The position numbers were made by a program, and so were the translations under genes. 64,000 bases of DNA, taken from contig CBDFLD010000022.1 in assembly GCA_965249005.1 (NCBI GenBank), positions 682,001-746,000 on the forward strand, given 5' to 3'. Numbering within the stretch: the stretch's first letter is position 1; every line of letters starts with the position of its first letter. This document shows, piece by piece, positions 8,714 through 18,307 of this stretch. Under the pieces are notes generated by a model. It saw nothing but the letters and a program-made list of their open reading frames with translations, was not told the DNA's origin and did no database searches. The DNA is from CBDFLD01 sp965249005 (lineage in GTDB: Bacteria > Acidobacteriota > UBA6911).

Positions 8714-8776
8714 CCGAAAGCCGAAAGCCGAAAGCCGAAAGCCGAAAGCTGAAAGCCGAAAGCTGAAAGCCGAAAG
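8714..8776. repeat. Heptamer array, nine tandem CCGAAAG/CTGAAAG units
   Basis: Nine perfect-phase 7-bp units (seven CCGAAAG, two CTGAAAG) end two bases before the stop codon of the methyltransferase fusion gene (minus strand). The same kind of heptamer (xxGAAAGC, TGATAGC, TGACAGC, CAGCGGT) recurs elsewhere in the window: about 8597-8620, 21867-21917, 22360-22402, 43034-43050 and 43167-43185. Confidence 0.95.
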
Positions 8777-8778
8777 CT

Positions 8779-10539
8779 CTAAACGTGCTTCACTTCGAGC
8801 AGATACATGACCATCACGTCTTCCTCGGCGAAGGACAAATGGAAGGCATCGGAAATCTCCTCGACGCGGCGGATCTGATCGATGTTCTCCTCGAACACCG
8901 GCGTGAAGTGAAAGAAGCTATAGTCCACCACTCTTGCCTCGAGCCCTGCCTTGGCCATCAGCTCCGCGGTTCGGTGCTTGCTCAAGACCGAAATCTGCAT
9001 GACGTAGGCCACGCCATTTTTTTCGAGCAGGCCCGGCAGAATCGAAATCAAGTGGTCGAACATATTCCGTCCCCAGAAGTCTGCCGGCCTGTGTCCCGTG
9101 GACTCCGCCATCGGATCGACCGGCATCTGGTACAGGCTCGCGACGATCAACTCGTAGGTGTGATCCGGCAAATAGGTATAGAGGTCGATGACCTCGCCGC
9201 CGACGCGGTCGGCGACACCATTGCGGAAAGCGTTGGTCATGGTATTGGCGACCGCTTCCCGCTGAACGTCTATGGCTTGAACATGTTCGGCATCGTTTCT
9301 GGCCAACTGGATGGTCAGGAGACCCGAACCGCACCCAATATCCAGACAACGCTTCCCTTTTCCAGCCTCCGTGCGATAGAGATGCTTCCATACCAAAAAG
9401 CTCCCCTGGGTGGGCCGAAATACGCCAGGATCACAGACGATTTCGGGAAACGTGAGAGGATAGAGCGAGCGGCCTTCCTCGTCTTTCCACGGTTGCACTC
9501 CGAGGGGTTGCACTCCGCGGCCACTCCTTTCAACTACCGAGCCGGGGGAGGTGAGCGGCCAATGGGCGGAGGTCGAAACGCGACGGGTTCCCCGTTTCAA
9601 ACTGGAGAGCCTGTCGGGCAACGCGGTGATGTGCTCCGGGGTCACTCCGCAGCACCCGCCCACGATCTGGGCTCCTTCCTCTCTCCACTGCGCTGCGAGC
9701 TCGCCAAACTGCTCCGGGCCGACCCTTTCATCGAACTTCCAGCCCGGATCCAGATAGCGGCCAAGATTGGGATACACACCCAAGGGCAGATCCGTGAAGT
9801 CACGCAACCAGGAGATCATACCCGGCACATGATCCGCCGGGAGACAGTTGATCAACAACGCGCCGACGCCCATGTTCTCAAACTTGCTGACCGTGCGACC
9901 GAAGAGATCCCCCTCCGGTCCACCCCAATGCTGACCGTAAACACCGCAGACCCCATGCCGGCATCTCCGGAAGCTCAACCACACGGGAAGCCCGGTTTGC
10001 AGCATCACTTCCACGGCAGGAAAGGTCAGCTCATCGCGAATGAGCGACATGGTCTCCATGACGATCAGATCCGGGGGCTGCTGCTCGAAAGCCCGCACCA
10101 GCAATTGGAGTCGATCCAGATGCTGGGTACTGAGGACGTCACCGTTGATACTAAAAGCGACCGCACAGGAATCAGTTCGCGCGCTCTCGTCGATTGCCTG
10201 ACGGGCCAGCTGGACTCCAAGCCGGGCCACGTCCATCCAATGCCCGGCATCCGTGTGTCTGAGCTTGCGCTCCGCTTCGACGTCTGCGGCGCCCAGGATG
10301 GAGTATGTCATCGTCGTGATGAGGTCGCACCCCGTCTTCACGTAGCGGCGATGGACCTCCAGCGCCCCGTGGGGAACTTGATACAGAGATCCTGTGCCCC
10401 AGAGGCCGTGATCGCTGAGGTGATAGTCTTTGATCTCGAGACGCTCCAGCTCCGTGGCCCCGCCACCATCCAGGATGACGCACCGGTCGTCCGCGATCAG
10501 ATGCTCGATCCGCCGATAGGCATCGGTGTGTTTACTCAT
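8779..10539 (-). CDS. Homocysteine/betaine-type S-methyltransferase fused to a SAM-dependent methyltransferase
   Basis: The ATG at 10539 (MSKHTDAYRR) begins directly at the first domain; the frame is open upstream but not protein-like. Residues about 10-310 are a Pfam S-methyl_trans barrel that moves a methyl group to homocysteine or a similar thiol, with zinc ligands C232 (INCLP) and C296-C297 (VGGCCGVTPEH). A linker carrying a short internal repeat (GVQPLGVQP, about 342-350) leads to a Rossmann methyltransferase with SAM motif I LDIGCGSG at 399-406. The second domain resembles PrmA/MTS-type small-molecule or protein methyltransferases. The fusion is unusual and suggests coupled use or regeneration of SAM. 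Neighbours are a DUF4432 protein upstream and a decayed oxidoreductase downstream. Confidence 0.85.
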   Translation of the reverse strand: MSKHTDAYRRIEHLIADDRCVILDGGGATELERLEIKDYHLSDHGLWGTGSLYQVPHGALEVHRRYVKTGCDLITTMTYSILGAADVEAERKLRHTDAGHWMDVARLGVQLARQAIDESARTDSCAVAFSINGDVLSTQHLDRLQLLVRAFEQQPPDLIVMETMSLIRDELTFPAVEVMLQTGLPVWLSFRRCRHGVCGVYGQHWGGPEGDLFGRTVSKFENMGVGALLINCLPADHVPGMISWLRDFTDLPLGVYPNLGRYLDPGWKFDERVGPEQFGELAAQWREEGAQIVGGCCGVTPEHITALPDRLSSLKRGTRRVSTSAHWPLTSPGSVVERSGRGVQPLGVQPWKDEEGRSLYPLTFPEIVCDPGVFRPTQGSFLVWKHLYRTEAGKGKRCLDIGCGSGLLTIQLARNDAEHVQAIDVQREAVANTMTNAFRNGVADRVGGEVIDLYTYLPDHTYELIVASLYQMPVDPMAESTGHRPADFWGRNMFDHLISILPGLLEKNGVAYVMQISVLSKHRTAELMAKAGLEARVVDYSFFHFTPVFEENIDQIRRVEEISDAFHLSFAEEDVMVMYLLEVKHV

Positions 10540-10608
10540 ATGCAATTGTCCGCAGCGCGCACGCTCCAGGATTCGAACACGCGCTGGCCTCGGCACCGGG
10601 GATTGCAG

Positions 10609-11805
10609 TTACACGTCCGAGTACCCGGGCGCGGGAGTCGAGTGAACGATCGGCTCCGCCTGTTCTTGCAACGTCGCAATCTCGCGCCCGACGTCCGCGA
10701 CGGCGTCCGCGCCCGAGTATACTTCCACATCGAGCACGGATTGGTAGCTTTCTCCCGCGTCGATGATCGGAACGCGCCCTTGCTCGCGTTCGAAGCGACG
10801 ATTATTGGGAAAGTTCGTCCCGGGCTCCAACCCGGTCACATAACCGTCGGCGATTGCCCCCGTGTTCTTCCATTGGCTGAAGCACGGAAGTTGACGGCGA
10901 TCAAAACGCACCGCGACCGCGCGATCCGCTGCGGAATTCTGCAGGCACACCACGGTTCGGCCGTCCCTTGGGTCTTCCAGTAGCTCGTACCAGTACACCT
11001 GTTCGACGTAGCCGGGAGTTGGGCCCAGGTACGCGTCGTATTCGCTCATTCCTTCCGCAGCACGGGCATCGCGAGGGGCGACCGCACGGAAGGGTGCCAG
11101 CAGCTTCGCGTTGGCGTCGAGGAAGGGGGGACCAAAATTGCAGTGATAAAGCAACTGCAGTTCCGCAGCGGTCGCTCCTCGATTGACAACCCTGTCATCA
11201 ATTCTGATCTTGGCTGTTCCGGGTTGGGTGAGAATCCGGGTATGTAGCTCCAGCTTCGGTCCGAAAAGAAACGCTTCGCGCACGTGTCCCACGATTTCGA
11301 TCTCGAAAGGGGGCTCTGTACCGATCTTCAATTCCACGAAATGGGCGGGCAGATTGGCAACCTTTCCATGCAGGCCGAGGGTCACGGGCATGGGATTGCC
11401 GTTGTTGTCGACAATGACATCCTCGCCTGGGGCGCCGTTGGAGTCGAGGCCGCAGCGTACGATCCACTCGTCAAAACCAGCCACCCAGCCCAATCCGCCG
11501 CGGTCGGTCAGGTTCACGAACTGCGGGTGTACCGGACCTCGGACCGGCGACTCCCAACCCAGTCGAGCTCCCGCGCAATCGCCACGCCAGATTCCCATCC
11601 CCCGTGTGGGCAGGATGCTGAAGCTCATCGCGCCGTTGTCGACCTCGATGATGTCGACACCATCGCAAAGACCTCCGCGAAGCGTTCGCTTCGAGATCGT
11701 CCACTGCAACCCCGATGGAAGGTCGAGCTCCGCCGCCGAGAGGCGGAAGCTCTCTTCCCAGATACCTCGTGAGTTGTCCGTAAGGGTCCAAGTCTTCAGA
11801 TCCAT
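10609..11805 (-). CDS. DUF4432 aldose-epimerase-like protein
   Basis: The 398-residue cytoplasmic protein matches the DUF4432 family of galactose-mutarotase-fold proteins, which bind sugars in a beta-sandwich. Recognisable parts are ILPTRGMGIWRGDCAGARLGW (about 65-85), GFDEWIVRCGLDSNGAP and TLGLHGKVANLPA with the conserved His, and LYHCNFGPPFLD in the middle. No signal peptide is seen. It sits 20 bp downstream of the DUF2961 gene, on the same strand, so the two probably form an operon for sugar handling. Whether it isomerises, epimerises or only binds sugars is unknown. Confidence 0.8.
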   Translation of the reverse strand: MDLKTWTLTDNSRGIWEESFRLSAAELDLPSGLQWTISKRTLRGGLCDGVDIIEVDNGAMSFSILPTRGMGIWRGDCAGARLGWESPVRGPVHPQFVNLTDRGGLGWVAGFDEWIVRCGLDSNGAPGEDVIVDNNGNPMPVTLGLHGKVANLPAHFVELKIGTEPPFEIEIVGHVREAFLFGPKLELHTRILTQPGTAKIRIDDRVVNRGATAAELQLLYHCNFGPPFLDANAKLLAPFRAVAPRDARAAEGMSEYDAYLGPTPGYVEQVYWYELLEDPRDGRTVVCLQNSAADRAVAVRFDRRQLPCFSQWKNTGAIADGYVTGLEPGTNFPNNRRFEREQGRVPIIDAGESYQSVLDVEVYSGADAVADVGREIATLQEQAEPIVHSTPAPGYSDV

Positions 11806-11825
11806 GCGTCACCCGGCAAGAAAGG

Positions 11826-13778
11826 TTATCGGTTCTCAGGATTGGGACCGGAATGTCCAGGATTTCCCAACTCTAGCAGGATTTGATCCAGTATGGGCCA
11901 GCGTTCTTCCATTGGTTGACGCCGCGCGGCGCTCCACTGTCGTTGAATGCGTCCGGCAAGCGCGGGCGAGAGTCCCAGCAGTTCCGAATTCCGCAAAACG
12001 CGCCGCAGCAACCGGACGCGAGGCCTGTGCAAGACGGCGTCGGTTGGCCGGTCCTCAACCTCGGCTGCGACGTCCGACAGCTCCTGGCGTGTTTCCGTGC
12101 CAAAAGCTTGAAGGCTCGTTTCCCGCAATCGAGGCCACTCCTCCGGCGACGGAACCTGGCGTTCCTTGGCTGGCCGCATCGTGAAGAAATCCTTCGCTCC
12201 CGGGAGGGCATACCAATAGGCCGTGCTCGCGTAGTCGTTGGTCATCTCGTTTTCGCTGCCGTGCTCGACGGTTACCAGGGCCCGTTCACGAAACGGAATG
12301 GAGTCGGCGATGTGAAAGATGAACACGACGTTCGGTCCCCAGTACTGCCCCGCACCGATCCCCGGAATCAAGACTCCCGACGTCGGATTGACGTTTTGCT
12401 GGCGCGCGTCCTTGTCCAGGCCCGTGGAAACCGAGTCGACCGAGTCGACCGAGTCGAGCGAGTCGAGCTCGATCGTGTCGTGAAAGCCCCAAGCGTCATT
12501 GAAATAGTCCTCGGTTCCCGTTCCGTGCAAGCTGGGAGACCATGTGTCCTCGTCGATGAAGATCATGGGATCGCCTTCGCCCCACCAGTAAAAATATCGA
12601 TTAAAGAGATTCAGGTTGACGCCCACGTACCGGCCGGACCCGCGCACGTCGAGAAACGTATAGTTGTGCACAGCCGACTGGTTCTTTCGATGCATGTCCA
12701 CCGCTACGGCTTCCTGGCGCCGCCACTTGGCGTGGAAATGTCCGACGTTGGCCGGCATCCCGGAGGTCTTGTGATAGGTCAGGCGATAGGCGACAGTGAT
12801 GGCGGTGTCTCGACTCTGATTGACGAGACTGATCTTGGCTCGACTGGCAAACGGCATGGAGAAATAGCTGTAGAACCCTTCCTCGGTCAAGCCCGTGGGA
12901 AGTGATCGATAGGGAACAAAACTGAACCCGTTCCCGAAGAAATCTCCCAGGGGACTATCGACCGATTCTGATTTCAGATCATCCCACTGCATCTTGATCA
13001 GGACGTCTCTGAGCAGATCCGAGCTCGCCGGTTCGATCTTCAGTTGAAGGCGATCCATGACACCCGCGCCTCGAAGGTCGGCAAGGATCGCCCGCCCTGT
13101 GAACCCGATTTCGACCCGGTCTTCGATCGTGACTTGATCGGTGGAAACCTCTTTGGGATCCCTTCCTGGGTTCCGCCACAAGTCCAAGACCTTTGCCAGT
13201 GACGCCTTCTCCGTCGCGGAAAGCGGTAGCCGCAGCGAGTGAATCGGTGTGCCGGAATCGAGCTGCTGGTAACTGACCTGATGGTAGCCGCCGTAAGGAG
13301 AAGCAGGATCCTCACCCTCATGCGGCGTTAACTGAATTTTGATGGATTTTGCGAACGGAATGGGAAAATAAGAATAATAGCCTCTCCCCATGGGCCCGAC
13401 GATCGGGCGTGGGAACGGGTGCTTGCGTCCTGCGAAAAAATCGTGAGCCGACACACTCACGATGGGCTTCGGGTCACCGTCGAGGTAGATGTGCAGTTTC
13501 CCTCTCGGCCGCGCTGTCCACATCCGCCGAATGACCCCTGGTCCCTTCAAATCGGCAATGGTGTAGGTAACGCCCTCGAGCCGGGCCGGGTTGAAACCGT
13601 CGTCATTGGCCCCGGTCCGATCGTAACTCGACACCATCTTGGCCGGCGTGTAATCGACACGAGCCAGCTTTTCCAGGTCCACGAGATCGAACACGAAATC
13701 CGAAAAGCCGCTGGTTTGACTTATCCCGCCCGCCGGAAAGACGGCCAGAGAGATGAGCGCAAGGAACATTCTCGTCAA
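11826..13778 (-). CDS. Exported DUF2961 (GH172-like) protein
   Basis: This 650-residue protein has a signal peptide (MTRMFLALISLAVFPAGGIS). The DUF2961 body includes GPGVIRRMWTARP, GRGYYSYFPIPFAKSIKIQL, FNRYFYWWGEGDPMIFIDED and LHGTGTEDYFNDAWGF, the last two being hallmark motifs of the family. DUF2961 was assigned to glycoside hydrolase family GH172 after characterisation of fructofuranosidase-type enzymes, so a periplasmic or secreted glycosidase is likely. An in-frame repeat near residue 445 (DSLDSVDSVDSVST) is absent from the motif blocks and looks like recent expansion. It is the first gene of the minus-strand run toward 6.8 kb. A second, broken DUF2961 gene lies at 52.8-55.8 kb. Confidence 0.85.
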   Translation of the reverse strand: MTRMFLALISLAVFPAGGISQTSGFSDFVFDLVDLEKLARVDYTPAKMVSSYDRTGANDDGFNPARLEGVTYTIADLKGPGVIRRMWTARPRGKLHIYLDGDPKPIVSVSAHDFFAGRKHPFPRPIVGPMGRGYYSYFPIPFAKSIKIQLTPHEGEDPASPYGGYHQVSYQQLDSGTPIHSLRLPLSATEKASLAKVLDLWRNPGRDPKEVSTDQVTIEDRVEIGFTGRAILADLRGAGVMDRLQLKIEPASSDLLRDVLIKMQWDDLKSESVDSPLGDFFGNGFSFVPYRSLPTGLTEEGFYSYFSMPFASRAKISLVNQSRDTAITVAYRLTYHKTSGMPANVGHFHAKWRRQEAVAVDMHRKNQSAVHNYTFLDVRGSGRYVGVNLNLFNRYFYWWGEGDPMIFIDEDTWSPSLHGTGTEDYFNDAWGFHDTIELDSLDSVDSVDSVSTGLDKDARQQNVNPTSGVLIPGIGAGQYWGPNVVFIFHIADSIPFRERALVTVEHGSENEMTNDYASTAYWYALPGAKDFFTMRPAKERQVPSPEEWPRLRETSLQAFGTETRQELSDVAAEVEDRPTDAVLHRPRVRLLRRVLRNSELLGLSPALAGRIQRQWSAARRQPMEERWPILDQILLELGNPGHSGPNPENR

Positions 13779-13969
13779 GGGCTCTTTCCTTTCTCCCGCT
13801 TTGCGGCTCAGCTATCCGCCCTCAGAGTATTTACCATCTTACACACTTCTTGATGTATTTTTGTCGCTCGCTTGAGTTAGTCTCTGGAGCTATTCTCCTT
13901 GAAGATTGAAGGTACTGCCAAAAGGCCAGCAGTTTAGGTCTGCAGGCGTGATAGTACGGGAGCAACGCG

Positions 13970-15850
13970 GTGCGCAACGGTTCTTCCATACCCATTCATC
14001 GCTGGTTCGTGTTTGTTCTTCTTGTTATCGGTGCCCACGAGGCTTACCCAATGGGCGCCGTCGATGCTGCCGGCGAGCCGCAAGAGATGCCGGAGGATGC
14101 TCTATTGATTTCGAAATGGCCCGATCTCACAGCCTCGATCGACTCGTTGTTCGCGCCGTATGACCGGCCTCACAGCCCGGGCGGCGTCAGCGCAGTCCTT
14201 TTCGAGGGAGAAGTCATTCACCTCAAAGGATACGGTGCCGCAAATCGCGAGTTCGACGTTCCGTGGAGACCGGACACCCGTTACCGCATTGCATCGATCA
14301 CCAAGACCTTCGTCGCCCATGCCATGTTGCTATTGGAAGAGCAAGGCAAGCTCGGTCTCGACGATCCTGTTCGGAAACACCTCCCGGATTTTCCCGATAT
14401 GGGCGCGCACTTGACCTTGCGGCACCTTTTGACGATGACGTCCGGTCTCTGGCAGGACGAGATTCTTCTGTCTCTGGCGGGGGCCACGGGCCCGCTGGAT
14501 CTGGATTCGATGTACGAAGTGAGCAAGCGTCAGAGCAGACTGGATTACGCACCGGGATCTTACTTTCGCTATGTAGACACGAACTACCGCATGCTAGCTC
14601 GGATCATCGAAGCCGTGACGAAGGATCCCTTTCCCCACGCGATGTCCCAGCTTATATTTGAGCCACTTGGAATGACCTCGACGGCAACGAACGCTCACTA
14701 CTTCGAGTTCCTGGATCGACAGGCCCCCACCTACTTTCAAGCCCCCGGTGTCAGCGGGCCACTCTCTCTGGTCGATATCCACGTCCCCATTTCCGGGGAC
14801 GGCTCGCTCATTACCACGATGGAAGACATCATCGTGTGGTTGAAACATTTGCGCAAAGGACGTAAGTCTACCGAGTCGTCCGGCTCGCAGGACTCCCTTT
14901 TTGACCAACTCATCCAGCCGTTCCGACTCACGGATGGGCAGATATCCCCCTATCGACTAGGGATGCGGGTGGTCTCGCACCGTGGTCTCGAAGGGTGGTC
15001 CCATGCGGGACTGACCGGAACCGAGTACGTCTACTACCCGCGCCTCGATCTCACGGTCGTCCATTTCAGCAACCTCCTGGGCGGCATCGATCCGAGGCAT
15101 ATCACGCGGGGAATGACCGACGCCTTTCTGCGGTCGAAAAACAATCCACACCGATGGGTGCTGTCCGATCAGAACGCCGATAGGGAGCTCGAGTATTTCA
15201 AAGCAAACCCTTCGATCCCTGAAGCCGAGGTCTCAAGACTGGTCGGTGCCTACGCGGAAGCAGAAAGCGGCTATTTCTTGACGCTCCACACAGAGAAAGG
15301 AACCGATCTTTCCTGCACCTTCCTGCAGGCTGAGCGAAACGTCGTTCTGATCCGTAGTCGCAAGGATCACTACCAATCCGATTCACGCTGGCACATGCCG
15401 AAGCTTCGCATCGAAGTGGAGGAAGGCTCCGGCGTGCAACCCAATCTCTTGGTCCACGACCTGGACTGGTCTCGCATGAAGCGATTTGTTCCGGTTCGCG
15501 AAAACGGCGAGCTGCGGAACCCAAACGATTACACCGGCCGCTACTACTCAGCCGAGCTCGACGTCTTCTACTCCGTCCGGCACGAAAACAACGCCAAAAA
15601 CAACGCCAAAAACAACGTGTTAATTCTGCGTATTGGACCGGGTATCGAAGGAAGTCAGCGGTATCGCGTGGTGCCACTCTTGCGGGATGTCTTTCAGGCC
15701 CGCATAGAGGTGGCTGACCTGCTCTCCGCGCAGTCCCTCGCCCTCAAATTTCAACGTGACTCCACCGGCTCGGTCAAGTCCATGCGCCTGAGTCACTACT
15801 ACATCCGCGACCTGATTTTTGAGAGAATGGGGTCTGACCCCATCTTTTGA
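13970..15850 (+). CDS. Exported beta-lactamase-fold serine hydrolase
   Basis: This 626-residue protein starts at a GTG (13970) behind ACGGGAG. A signal peptide is followed by a class C beta-lactamase/esterase domain: SxxK at S109-K112 (ASITKTF), the YxN-type motif FRYVDTNY and SHAG for the third HxG motif. Such enzymes act as D-aminopeptidases, esterases or peptidoglycan-related hydrolases. The C-terminal ~220 residues form an extra beta-rich domain often found in these exported hydrolases. A 12-bp in-frame repeat gives NNAKNNAKNN near residue 544. The final residues (ERMGSDPIF) are encoded by a short palindrome that looks mobile. Confidence 0.85.
   Translation: MRNGSSIPIHRWFVFVLLVIGAHEAYPMGAVDAAGEPQEMPEDALLISKWPDLTASIDSLFAPYDRPHSPGGVSAVLFEGEVIHLKGYGAANREFDVPWRPDTRYRIASITKTFVAHAMLLLEEQGKLGLDDPVRKHLPDFPDMGAHLTLRHLLTMTSGLWQDEILLSLAGATGPLDLDSMYEVSKRQSRLDYAPGSYFRYVDTNYRMLARIIEAVTKDPFPHAMSQLIFEPLGMTSTATNAHYFEFLDRQAPTYFQAPGVSGPLSLVDIHVPISGDGSLITTMEDIIVWLKHLRKGRKSTESSGSQDSLFDQLIQPFRLTDGQISPYRLGMRVVSHRGLEGWSHAGLTGTEYVYYPRLDLTVVHFSNLLGGIDPRHITRGMTDAFLRSKNNPHRWVLSDQNADRELEYFKANPSIPEAEVSRLVGAYAEAESGYFLTLHTEKGTDLSCTFLQAERNVVLIRSRKDHYQSDSRWHMPKLRIEVEEGSGVQPNLLVHDLDWSRMKRFVPVRENGELRNPNDYTGRYYSAELDVFYSVRHENNAKNNAKNNVLILRIGPGIEGSQRYRVVPLLRDVFQARIEVADLLSAQSLALKFQRDSTGSVKSMRLSHYYIRDLIFERMGSDPIF
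15827..15843. repeat. Short palindrome ATGGGGTCTGACCCCAT
   Basis: This 17-bp near-perfect palindrome (8-bp arms around a central T) lies across the last codons of the serine hydrolase gene and ends seven bases before the end of its TGA. Its form is that of REP-like elements that spread between genes. Only one copy is in this window. Confidence 0.75.
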
Positions 15851-15864
15851 TGATCATCGTTTGA

Positions 15865-17085
15865 TTAATGGATCGATGGGAGGATGTGGTCGTCTATCAG
15901 GTCGAAGAAAGCGACATAGTGGGCCATGCGATCCGGGTTCTTGTCTGGGTCGAAGGTCGAAGTTGCGGTAATGACCAGCTGCAAATCGGGGATCACGACG
16001 ATGAACTGCCCGCCGTAGCCCAGCGCGACGAAGGTCTCGTGGCCACCTGAAGAACGCCGCCACCATAGGTACCCATAGCCGGTAAAGTCACCTCTTTGGA
16101 GGTACGACCAGGACCAGCTCTCGGCGACCTCCTCTGCGGCGCCAGATTCATAGTTCGCTCGGACACTCTCCCTGGTCGACTCTCGCACCCATTCGACCGG
16201 CAAGACTTGCCGACCCTCTGAAGCCCCCAGTCTCCACAACCCTTCGTTGAGGTACAGGAGACCAAATCGAGCCATGTCCCGGGCAGTGAGGTGTACCTCG
16301 GCCCCGCCGATGTAGTTCCCTTCCGGCGCCCGATCCCAGCGCCGGGCCTTCATCCCGATGGGTTCGAACAGATACCGGTCGGCGAATTCCAGCGTGCTCA
16401 TACCCGCCGCCCGCTCGATGAGAGCCGAGATTACATGCGTCCCGCCGGTCGTGTAGATGAATCTCTCGCCCAGCTCACCCGCGAAGGGCAGCTCCAGGAA
16501 AAAACGCACGTAGTCCGAGCTCCAAAACCACGCTGAGGTGATCAGTTTGTTTTCCTCCCAGGCATAACCCGAAGTGTGGGTCAGGAGGTGCCGAACGGTG
16601 ACGGCTCGCTTCTGTGCATCGGTGTCGAGCTTGAGTGAAGCCCAGCCATCGAACGTCTTCTCCGCTGGTTGAAAGTAATCGGGGAAGAAACCAGCGATCG
16701 GCTGATCGACGCTCTCGATGAAGCCCTTTTCAATTGCAATACCGACCAATGCCGACAGAATGCTCTTTGACACCGACTTTATGTTGTACGCGGTACCCGG
16801 ACTGGCGCCATTGAAGTAGGACTCACCGATGAGCGTCCCGTTGCGAAGCACGACAAGACTAAAGAGGGGTCCGAGCGTTTCGGCATGGCGATACGCTGTT
16901 TCGAGCATGGCGGAGTCTACGGATTGCTCTTGTGGTGAAGAATTGGGCAGTGGCCTCGGGCTCTCCGCCACGGGTGGCAATTCCGGCAGCCCGGACTCCG
17001 TCGCGCAGCCAGAGACAAGGGTAGCGAGCGCGAGAAGCGGCACTGCTCGAACAGTTGTGGCGAGAAGACTCCATCGCGTTTTCAT
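15865..17085 (-). CDS. Lipoprotein beta-lactamase-fold serine hydrolase
   Basis: The 406-residue protein opens with a lipoprotein signal, lipobox LVSGC with C27 as the lipidated residue. The serine-hydrolase domain has SxxK at S104-K107 (KSVSKSI), the family LLTHTSGYAW and IYTTGGTH segments, and GYGGQF near the C-terminus as the HxG equivalent. It should be anchored in a membrane leaflet facing the periplasm. It is convergent with the preceding serine hydrolase, with only 14 bp between the stops, and is divergent from the alpha/beta hydrolase. Likely roles are esterase or peptidase; no substrate can be assigned. Confidence 0.85.
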   Translation of the reverse strand: MKTRWSLLATTVRAVPLLALATLVSGCATESGLPELPPVAESPRPLPNSSPQEQSVDSAMLETAYRHAETLGPLFSLVVLRNGTLIGESYFNGASPGTAYNIKSVSKSILSALVGIAIEKGFIESVDQPIAGFFPDYFQPAEKTFDGWASLKLDTDAQKRAVTVRHLLTHTSGYAWEENKLITSAWFWSSDYVRFFLELPFAGELGERFIYTTGGTHVISALIERAAGMSTLEFADRYLFEPIGMKARRWDRAPEGNYIGGAEVHLTARDMARFGLLYLNEGLWRLGASEGRQVLPVEWVRESTRESVRANYESGAAEEVAESWSWSYLQRGDFTGYGYLWWRRSSGGHETFVALGYGGQFIVVIPDLQLVITATSTFDPDKNPDRMAHYVAFFDLIDDHILPSIH

Positions 17086-17341
17086 AGCACCGACCTCGAT
17101 GATTCACAAACGCAAAGTTAGGGTTCGGGAGAGTGTAGGGAAGCAAATAATTCCGGTCAAGATCCGACACTTTGAGAAGCATTCCGTCTCCGCGTGTCAT
17201 ACAATGCCGTCATTGTCGGCAATGACGGACATTCCGTCGCCAAGAAAACAAATGAGGCGTGAGTCTTCAAGAAGCAGTCGTGGTCGATACTTTCACGGGA
17301 TGGCTGTTGACCGAAGGCTGAAAGCTCTCGAGGAACAACTG

Positions 17342-18307
17342 ATGAAAAGACCACCACACGTTCTCGCAGCGAGATTGTTCATCGTGATCGCGGTAGGGCT
17401 GCTGCTATGTGGGAATGTCCCGGCACAGCAAGCTCGTCAGAACCAGCCGGTGAAGTTCGACTTTTCGCCACGCAAGCTCGACGACGGCTCCGAAGTATTG
17501 GAGACCCTCATTCGCGCTCGGGACGGTCTGTTCGTCTATGGGTTCATCCGCAAACCGGTCGGACCCGGACCTTTTCCGGGAGTGATCATGATCCACGGAG
17601 GACTCGGTGGCAACCTCGCCGGCACACGCAACACCGTTTTGAAGGGCACTCCCGCCCAGTTACTCGTAGAGCATGGTTATGCGCTTCTGGGCACCGATTA
17701 CCGTGCCGGCGACTGGGTCGCGGAATACCGGGACGTCGTCGCGGCGTACGAGTTTTTCAAGCAGCTTCCTTACGTGAAACCAGAAGCCATCGGAGTCATT
17801 GGAGGAAGCCACGGGGGCAAGTTGGCGTTCGAGCTTGCGACTCGCGCCCCTGTGCAGGCGGCGGTTCCCTGCGCCGGCCTTTACTACCTGGACCAGTTGT
17901 ATGAGCATTGTCGGACTGCCGGATATCACACGAGAAAGAGGGCTGCACGCGCGCCCGGGAATGTGTTCATGAAGGAAGTCGTCGAGCAGCTCGGGGGCAA
18001 GCCGGACGAAGTACCGGAGAAATACCAGCAGTACAACCCCATAAGCCGAGCGGAAAACACCAAGTGCCCGGTTCTGTTGGTGCACGGAGAGCAGGATGCC
18101 TCTGTTCCGATCAGCTTCAGCAAGGACCTGGCCCAGGCTCTGACAAAGCACGGCAAGACCGTGGACACTTACTTTGCACCAAAGGGGCCGCATGGTTTTT
18201 ATTGGGGCCAGTCGGCCCAAGGCTCCTTCGGAGTGCCCTACGATGCGAAAGAAAACGAAGTGTTCCTGGAGAAGATGGTTGCGTTTTTCGATCGGTATTT
18301 GAAGTAG
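17342..18307 (+). CDS. Exported alpha/beta hydrolase (dienelactone/prolyl-oligopeptidase-like)
   Basis: The 321-residue protein starts at the ATG at 17342, which opens a clear signal peptide (LFIVIAVGLLLCGNVPAQ); the long upstream open frame is not protein-like. The catalytic triad is complete: S156 in GGSHGG, D252 in HGEQDASVP and H284 in GPHGFYW. IHGG near residue 84 fits the oxyanion hole. The domain resembles dienelactone-hydrolase and S9-type peptidase families. It diverges from the lipoprotein hydrolase gene, leaving about 250 bp for two promoters. Confidence 0.85.
   Translation: MKRPPHVLAARLFIVIAVGLLLCGNVPAQQARQNQPVKFDFSPRKLDDGSEVLETLIRARDGLFVYGFIRKPVGPGPFPGVIMIHGGLGGNLAGTRNTVLKGTPAQLLVEHGYALLGTDYRAGDWVAEYRDVVAAYEFFKQLPYVKPEAIGVIGGSHGGKLAFELATRAPVQAAVPCAGLYYLDQLYEHCRTAGYHTRKRAARAPGNVFMKEVVEQLGGKPDEVPEKYQQYNPISRAENTKCPVLLVHGEQDASVPISFSKDLAQALTKHGKTVDTYFAPKGPHGFYWGQSAQGSFGVPYDAKENEVFLEKMVAFFDRYLK

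Noticed and set aside
8714..8776. Possible CRISPR-like array
   Set aside because: Units are 7 bp and contiguous with no spacers; a simple tandem repeat.
8785..10983. 732-codon plus-strand frame opposite the methyltransferase fusion
   Set aside because: Shadow of GC-rich coding sequence; the minus strand shows complete zinc and SAM motifs and a sensible start.
16829..17341. N-terminal extension of the alpha/beta hydrolase frame
   Set aside because: It overlaps the divergent lipoprotein gene on the other strand, and the signal peptide begins only at 17342.
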